A stretch of DNA of 64,000 bases from Cedecea neteri (GTDB lineage: Bacteria > Pseudomonadota > Gammaproteobacteria > Enterobacterales > Enterobacteriaceae), in contig NZ_CP009458.1 in assembly GCF_000758305.1 (NCBI RefSeq), forward strand, positions 4,464,001 through 4,528,000. The letters are read 5' to 3'. Under the pieces are notes generated by a model. The model saw only the letters and a program-made list of their open reading frames with translations. It was not told the DNA's origin and did not search any database. Below are positions 60,569-64,000 of the stretch, piece by piece; position 1 is the stretch's first letter; the number at the start of each line of letters is the position of its first letter. The translations under genes and the position numbers were made by a program.

Positions 60569-60654
60569 GGTGTCATTCTCCAGTTTCGGGCTTGTAAGGG
60601 TACAGCAAAAGCTATCTGGAGCGGGAGTAAGCGGCGAGTCATTGAGGTTTGAGA

Positions 60655-60685
60655 CATAAAAAAGGCGCCTTGCGGCGCCTTTATC
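60655..60685 (-). terminator. Terminator copy 1 (distal to ompC)
   Basis: This 31-bp sequence, with stem AAGGCGCC/GGCGCCTT around TTGC, is identical to 60815-60845. On the minus strand it ends in a TTTTTT run. Including flanks, 34 of 35 bases match the second copy. It sits about 87 bp upstream of apbE. Confidence 0.88.
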
Positions 60686-60687
60686 GG

Positions 60688-60761
60688 TGCTGACAAAGTG
60701 GGAAAAAGCGTGGTTTTTCCCACTTTGTGGTTATCAGCCGAAAATCAATGAATTGATTTTC
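60688..60761. repeat. Two perfect hairpins between duplicated terminators
   Basis: The left hairpin has 15-bp perfect arms (ACAAAGTGGGAAAAA, 60693-60707, and its complement 60714-60728) with a 6-nt loop, and can extend via GCTGA/TCAGC. The right hairpin has 10-bp perfect arms (GAAAATCAAT 60740-60749 / ATTGATTTTC 60752-60761) and a 2-nt loop. On the minus strand the order hairpin-hairpin-terminator resembles a structured small RNA. No ORF fits. Alternatives are an extended ompC 3' end or a small non-autonomous repeat. Confidence 0.7.
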
Positions 60762-60814
60762 CCGTTTTCTTAGCGAGCACTCTGGTATTTCTTCTATCAA
60801 AAAAGAGCGTGAGG

Positions 60815-60845
60815 CATAAAAAAGGCGCCTTGCGGCGCCTTTATC
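60815..60845 (-). terminator. Terminator copy 2 (ompC terminator)
   Basis: This is the second identical 31-bp copy, located 14 bp after the ompC stop codon and ending in TTTTTT on the minus strand. It is the natural ompC terminator by position. Confidence 0.92.
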
Positions 60846-60858
60846 AGCTTGAGCGGAA

Positions 60859-61956
60859 TTAGAACTGGTAAACCAGGCCTACACCCACAACGTCATCGGT
60901 ACCGATGCCAGCAGCCTGAGTGAAGTCATTTTTGTCCAGCAGGTTGATTTTGTAGTCAACATAGGTGGACATGTTTTTGTTGAAGTAGTAAGTCGCGCCA
61001 ACATCAACATATTTCAGCAGGTCCTGGTTGCCGTAACCATTGCCCAGGTCTTTGCCTTTAGACTGCAGGTAAGCCACGGACGGACGCAGACCGAAGTCAA
61101 ACTGGTACTGAGCAACAATTTCGAAGTTCTGTGCTTTGTTAGCAAAGCCCAGGTCGCCAGCGCGAGTTGCATTGTAGGTCTGGGTGTACTGCGTTGCCAG
61201 ATAGATGTTGTTCGCGTCGTATTTCAGGCCGCCGGTGTAGGTGGTTGCATCGTCACCGTGACCCAGCTGACTCGCTGCGTTCTGGTCTGTAGTACGTTTA
61301 GAGCTGGAAATTGCAGAACCAACGCTGAAGCCTTCACCCAGTGCATAGGTCAGGGAGCCGCCGAAGCCGTCACCGTTCTGTTTCAGCACGTCACGACCAT
61401 TGTTGGTAGAACCTTCGCCGCTCTGGCTACCGTTTTTACCCTGGTATTGCAGAGCAAAGTTCAGGCCATCAACCAGACCGAAGAAGTCAGTGTTACGGTA
61501 GGTGGCAACGCCGTTAGCACGCTGCTGCAGGAAGTTGTCAGAACCGTAAGTATCGCCACCGAATTCTGGCAGAACGTCGGTCCAGGAAGTGACATCGTAA
61601 ACTACGCCGTAGTTACGACCGTAGTCGAAAGAGCCTGCCTGGCCAAATTTCAGACCAGCGAATGCCAGACGAGTCCATGCCTGCTTGTCAGCAGACTCAG
61701 TGTTGTTCGCCTGAACGTTGTATTCCCACTGGCCGTAACCGGTCAGTTGGTCGTTGATCTGAGTTTCGCCTTTGAAGCCGAAGCGAACGTAAGTTTGGTC
61801 GCCGTCAGCGCTTTTGTCGTTGGAGAAATAGTGCAGACCATCAACTTTACCGTACAGGTCTAATTTATTGCCGTCTTTGTTGTAAATTTCGGCTGCGTTT
61901 GCAGCGCCTGCTACCAGCAGAGCTGGTACCAGAAGGGACAGTGCTTTAACTTTCAT
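60859..61956 (-). CDS. ompC: OmpC-type general porin
   Basis: OmpC is a trimeric outer-membrane porin for small hydrophilic solutes. It has 365 aa with a signal peptide cleaved after AGAANA (21 residues). The mature protein starts AEIYNKDGNKLDLYGKVDGLHYFS; the constriction loop L3 contains LPEFGGDTYGSDNF; the C-terminus ends VGVGLVYQF with a terminal Phe. The ATG follows GAGGGTTAATAAG. Its upstream OmpR sites and neighbouring micF identify it as ompC rather than ompF. Confidence 0.95.
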   Translation of the reverse strand: MKVKALSLLVPALLVAGAANAAEIYNKDGNKLDLYGKVDGLHYFSNDKSADGDQTYVRFGFKGETQINDQLTGYGQWEYNVQANNTESADKQAWTRLAFAGLKFGQAGSFDYGRNYGVVYDVTSWTDVLPEFGGDTYGSDNFLQQRANGVATYRNTDFFGLVDGLNFALQYQGKNGSQSGEGSTNNGRDVLKQNGDGFGGSLTYALGEGFSVGSAISSSKRTTDQNAASQLGHGDDATTYTGGLKYDANNIYLATQYTQTYNATRAGDLGFANKAQNFEIVAQYQFDFGLRPSVAYLQSKGKDLGNGYGNQDLLKYVDVGATYYFNKNMSTYVDYKINLLDKNDFTQAAGIGTDDVVGVGLVYQF

Positions 61957-62284
61957 CTTATTAACCCTCTGTTATATGCCTTATTTTATTTACCACTGCT
62001 TACTGATTAACCCTCTAATCAGTCGGCAAATTCATTGTCCAAAACAAATACAGAATAATCCAATAAGAATATGATACGAAAACTATATAGATGTTTCATT
62101 TATCAATATAGATGTATCAAAATGTAAATAAGAGGGAACTTTTTTTAGCACGAATAGCTAAAAATATAAGCATCAATAATCAAAAAATAATAGTAATCCA
62201 ATAAAATCAATTAGTTAAACAACAAATAAAAAAGTAGCACTGAATGATAATTTTTTTCTTAACTTAGGCGATAGAATCATTATC
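61957..62284. other. ompC-micF divergent intergenic region
   Basis: This 328-bp, strongly AT-rich stretch holds the ompC leader, the OmpR sites and the micF promoter (TAGAAT -10 at 62272-62277, 7 bp before micF; no good -35). No coding sequence is present. Confidence 0.8.
62053..62128 (-). promoter_or_regulatory. ompC promoter with OmpR sites C1-C3
   Basis: On the minus strand, TTTACATTTTGATACATC (62111-62128) matches the E. coli C1 OmpR box, followed by TATTGATAAATGAAACAT (62091-62108) and CTATATAGTTTTCGTATCAT (62071-62090) for C2 and C3. A GATTATTCTG -10 region follows near 62053. Spacing and sequence are close to the E. coli ompC promoter. Activation by phosphorylated OmpR at high osmolarity is expected. 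Confidence 0.88.
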
Positions 62285-62377
62285 GCTATCATCATTAACT
62301 TTATTTATTACCGTCATTCGAATCTGAATGTCCGTTTACCCCTATTAGTACCGGATGCTTGCATCCGGTTTTTTTTT
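62285..62377 (+). ncRNA. micF: MicF small RNA
   Basis: MicF is a trans-acting antisense RNA that blocks ompF translation with Hfq. The first 35 bases (GCTATCATCATTAACTTTAT and on), which pair with ompF mRNA, look identical to E. coli MicF. The central ATTC...GAAT hairpin and the terminator stem CCGGATGC/GCATCCGG differ by compensating changes, and a run of T ends the gene. It is divergent from ompC and upstream of rcsD as in E. coli. Confidence 0.94.
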
Positions 62378-62794
62378 TACCCTTCTTTACACAACTTTAA
62401 TATCCTTGTGCTACCCACGCAATTTGTAACGCTTGTTAATTAATCAACCTGCTTTTTTTCTCCATATTTCATAGGAAACACGGATTTTTCTTAAAAAAAT
62501 ATATCCCTCCTGACTGACACATCACTCATCAATATTTGTACAAACATCCTTCAACTGTACAAATTGCCTGCAAGACTTAACGCAAATTATTATTTAAGGA
62601 TTTTTCCTAAGAATCAGTCACCTGAAAAAAAACCGAGAACCCCTTATACTGCGTCAGACTGCTGACGACACCGTCATATAAAGGTATTCTTATCCGCTGC
62701 AAGCGCTAAAATGCTAAGGCGAAACGGCTCACTAAAACAGTTGGGCTCTCTATCATCCAGGATTGGCGAGGCTTCGCCGGGTTGCATACATACA
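62378..62794. promoter_or_regulatory. rcsD upstream region
   Basis: These 417 bp hold no convincing gene. Two elements stand out. TAAGGATTTTTCCTA (62595-62609) resembles the RcsAB box TAAGAATATTCCTA with one extra base. An inverted repeat TTTGTACA (62535-62542)/TGTACAAA (62556-62563) has centres 21 bp apart, two helical turns. Either might be a regulator site for rcsDB. A minus-strand ORF across 62674-62922 is a shadow of rcsD. Confidence 0.5.
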
Positions 62795-64000
62795 ATGAGC
62801 CAGTCTGAAAATATGTCTCTAAATAAGTTCTCACTGTTCCCCGGCAACATCACTCGCTTCTTTCTGCTGCTGATCATTGTCCTGCTTGTCTCGATGGGCG
62901 TGCTGGTGCAAAGCGCCGTCAATGCCTGGCTAAAAGATAAGAGCTACCAGATTGTCGACATCACCCACGCTCTGCATAAGCGGGTAGAAACCTATCGCTA
63001 TGCCACGTGGCAAATCTACGACAATATTGCTACTGCGCCTGCTTCCTCTGGGGAAAACCTACAGGAAACCCGCCTGCGTCAGGACGTCTACTACCTCGAC
63101 AAACCACGCAGCAAAACCGAAGCGCTGATCTTTGGCTCCCATGACAGCTCTACGCTGGAAATGACGCAGCGAATATCCAGCTATCTGGACACGCTATGGG
63201 GGGCTGAAAGCAGCCCGTGGTCGATGTACTACCTCAACGGCCAGGACAACAGCATGATTCTGGTCTCGACGCTGCCGCTCAAAGATCTTTCCTCCGGGTT
63301 TAAAGACTCCGGCGTCGGCACCATCGTGGATTCACGCCGAGCGGAGATGCTGCAGCAGGCCAATGCTCTCGACGAACGGGAAAGCTTCTCGCCTCTGCGC
63401 AAACTTAACTGGCAAAACGGCCATTATTTCACGCTGAGAACCACGTTTAACCAGCCAGGACATCTGGCTACCGTGGTCGCATTTGATCTGCCGATTAACG
63501 ACCTCATCCCGCCCACCATGTCGCTGGACAGCTTCCAGTTGGATCCTGACGAGCGCCAGCGGGCAACAGCGGCGACGACAGCAGATAAGGACGATCCTGA
63601 CAGCGTCAGCATTAACTTTAATAGCGCACGCATTGAAATCACGGCGCCGGTAGCGACAACGCAGCTACAGCTGGTGTGGCAAGTCCCATTTGGCACGCTG
63701 ATGATGGACACGCTGCAAAACATTCTGCTGCCGCTACTGCTGAATATTGCGCTGCTCGGGCTGGCCGTTTTTGGTTTTGCGACCTTCCGTCAGCAGCCAC
63801 AGCGGCAGGCCGAAAGCAATCCAGGGAATGGCGAGCTGCAAATACTGCGTGCGCTAAATGAAGAGATTGTCGCGATCCTTCCGCTTGGACTGCTGGTGCA
63901 TGACCTCGACGCGAACCGTACTGTGATCAGCAATAAAATTGCCGATCACCTGCTTCCTCACCTGAATTTGCAAAATATCATTTCAATGGCGGATCAACAC
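62795..64000 (+). CDS. rcsD: RcsD phosphotransfer protein (partial)
   Basis: RcsD carries phosphate from RcsC to RcsB in the envelope-stress/capsule Rcs phosphorelay. The first 402 codons are present; the gene runs off the right edge. An N-terminal cytoplasmic tail is followed by a membrane helix (ITRFFLLLIIVLLVSMGVLVQSAVNAW), the periplasmic domain with SMYYLNGQDNSMILVSTLPLKDL, and a second helix (NILLPLLLNIALLGLAVFGFATF) near residue 320, then the PAS-like region LHEEIV.../LPHLNLQN. The HPt domain lies beyond the window. ATG at 62795 gives a tail of similar length to E. coli. Confidence 0.95.
   Translation, partial: MSQSENMSLNKFSLFPGNITRFFLLLIIVLLVSMGVLVQSAVNAWLKDKSYQIVDITHALHKRVETYRYATWQIYDNIATAPASSGENLQETRLRQDVYYLDKPRSKTEALIFGSHDSSTLEMTQRISSYLDTLWGAESSPWSMYYLNGQDNSMILVSTLPLKDLSSGFKDSGVGTIVDSRRAEMLQQANALDERESFSPLRKLNWQNGHYFTLRTTFNQPGHLATVVAFDLPINDLIPPTMSLDSFQLDPDERQRATAATTADKDDPDSVSINFNSARIEITAPVATTQLQLVWQVPFGTLMMDTLQNILLPLLLNIALLGLAVFGFATFRQQPQRQAESNPGNGELQILRALNEEIVAILPLGLLVHDLDANRTVISNKIADHLLPHLNLQNIISMADQH

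Noticed and set aside
62674..62922. 82-codon minus-strand frame upstream of and within rcsD
   Set aside because: Antisense to the rcsD start; no ribosome site or recognisable family.

Overview
This window is chromosomal DNA from a member of the Enterobacteriaceae, related to but distinct from Escherichia coli. Most genes encode close homologues of the E. coli K-12 block mglC ... proL plus yojI-alkB-ada-apbE-ompC-micF-rcsD, in the same order and orientation. No rRNA, prophage, transposase, integrase or CRISPR array is visible. Every large gene appears intact; mglC and rcsD are cut by the window ends.

Layout. 1-4837: galactose/methyl-galactoside uptake operon mglBAC (minus strand) and its repressor gene galS, each with a CRP site next to a GalR/GalS-type operator; an ERIC element lies inside the mgl transcript between mglB and mglA. 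4960-7875: folE-yeiB and the divergent yeiG. 7882-8065: inverted and tandem repeats between the convergent yeiG and cirA. 8090-13250: cirA downstream of a three-gene siderophore-type ABC transporter with a Fur box at its head; in K-12 cirA is next to lysP. 13360-18905: lysP, a four-gene polar amino-acid ABC operon absent from this spot in K-12, and the LysR gene yeiE. 19031-24947: yeiH, nfo, and the fructose operon fruBKA with two Cra sites; the nucleoside genes that separate nfo from fruA in K-12 are missing. 25199-28579: an SDR/LysR pair, setB and yeiW.

28713-31650 is an apparent copper-acquisition insert: a Met/His-rich DUF2946 protein, a TonB-dependent copper receptor and a small membrane protein. 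31815-38741: yeiP, yeiQ (with a UxuR/ExuR-like site), yeiR, lpxT, mepS, pdeN. 38850-46985: yejABEF, yejG, bcr, rsuA. 47184-53262: radD, rplY, a DOPA-dioxygenase-like gene, yejK, yejL, yejM (lapC), and tRNA-Pro(GGG). From the tRNA to yojI the K-12 narP-ccm-nap-eco-mqo block is replaced by a GT8 glycosyltransferase and an MgtE-type magnesium channel. 56004-64000: yojI, the adaptive-response pair ada-alkB with an Ada box, apbE, an unusual hairpin-rich segment between duplicated terminators, ompC, micF and rcsD.

A recurring theme is the cell envelope and nutrient uptake: TonB-dependent receptors, seven sets of ABC transporter genes, a porin with its antisense RNA, and lipid A and peptidoglycan enzymes. 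The accessory genes are inserted as small cassettes between conserved core genes. Products are assigned by recognising protein families and K-12 synteny from memory; no database search was run.
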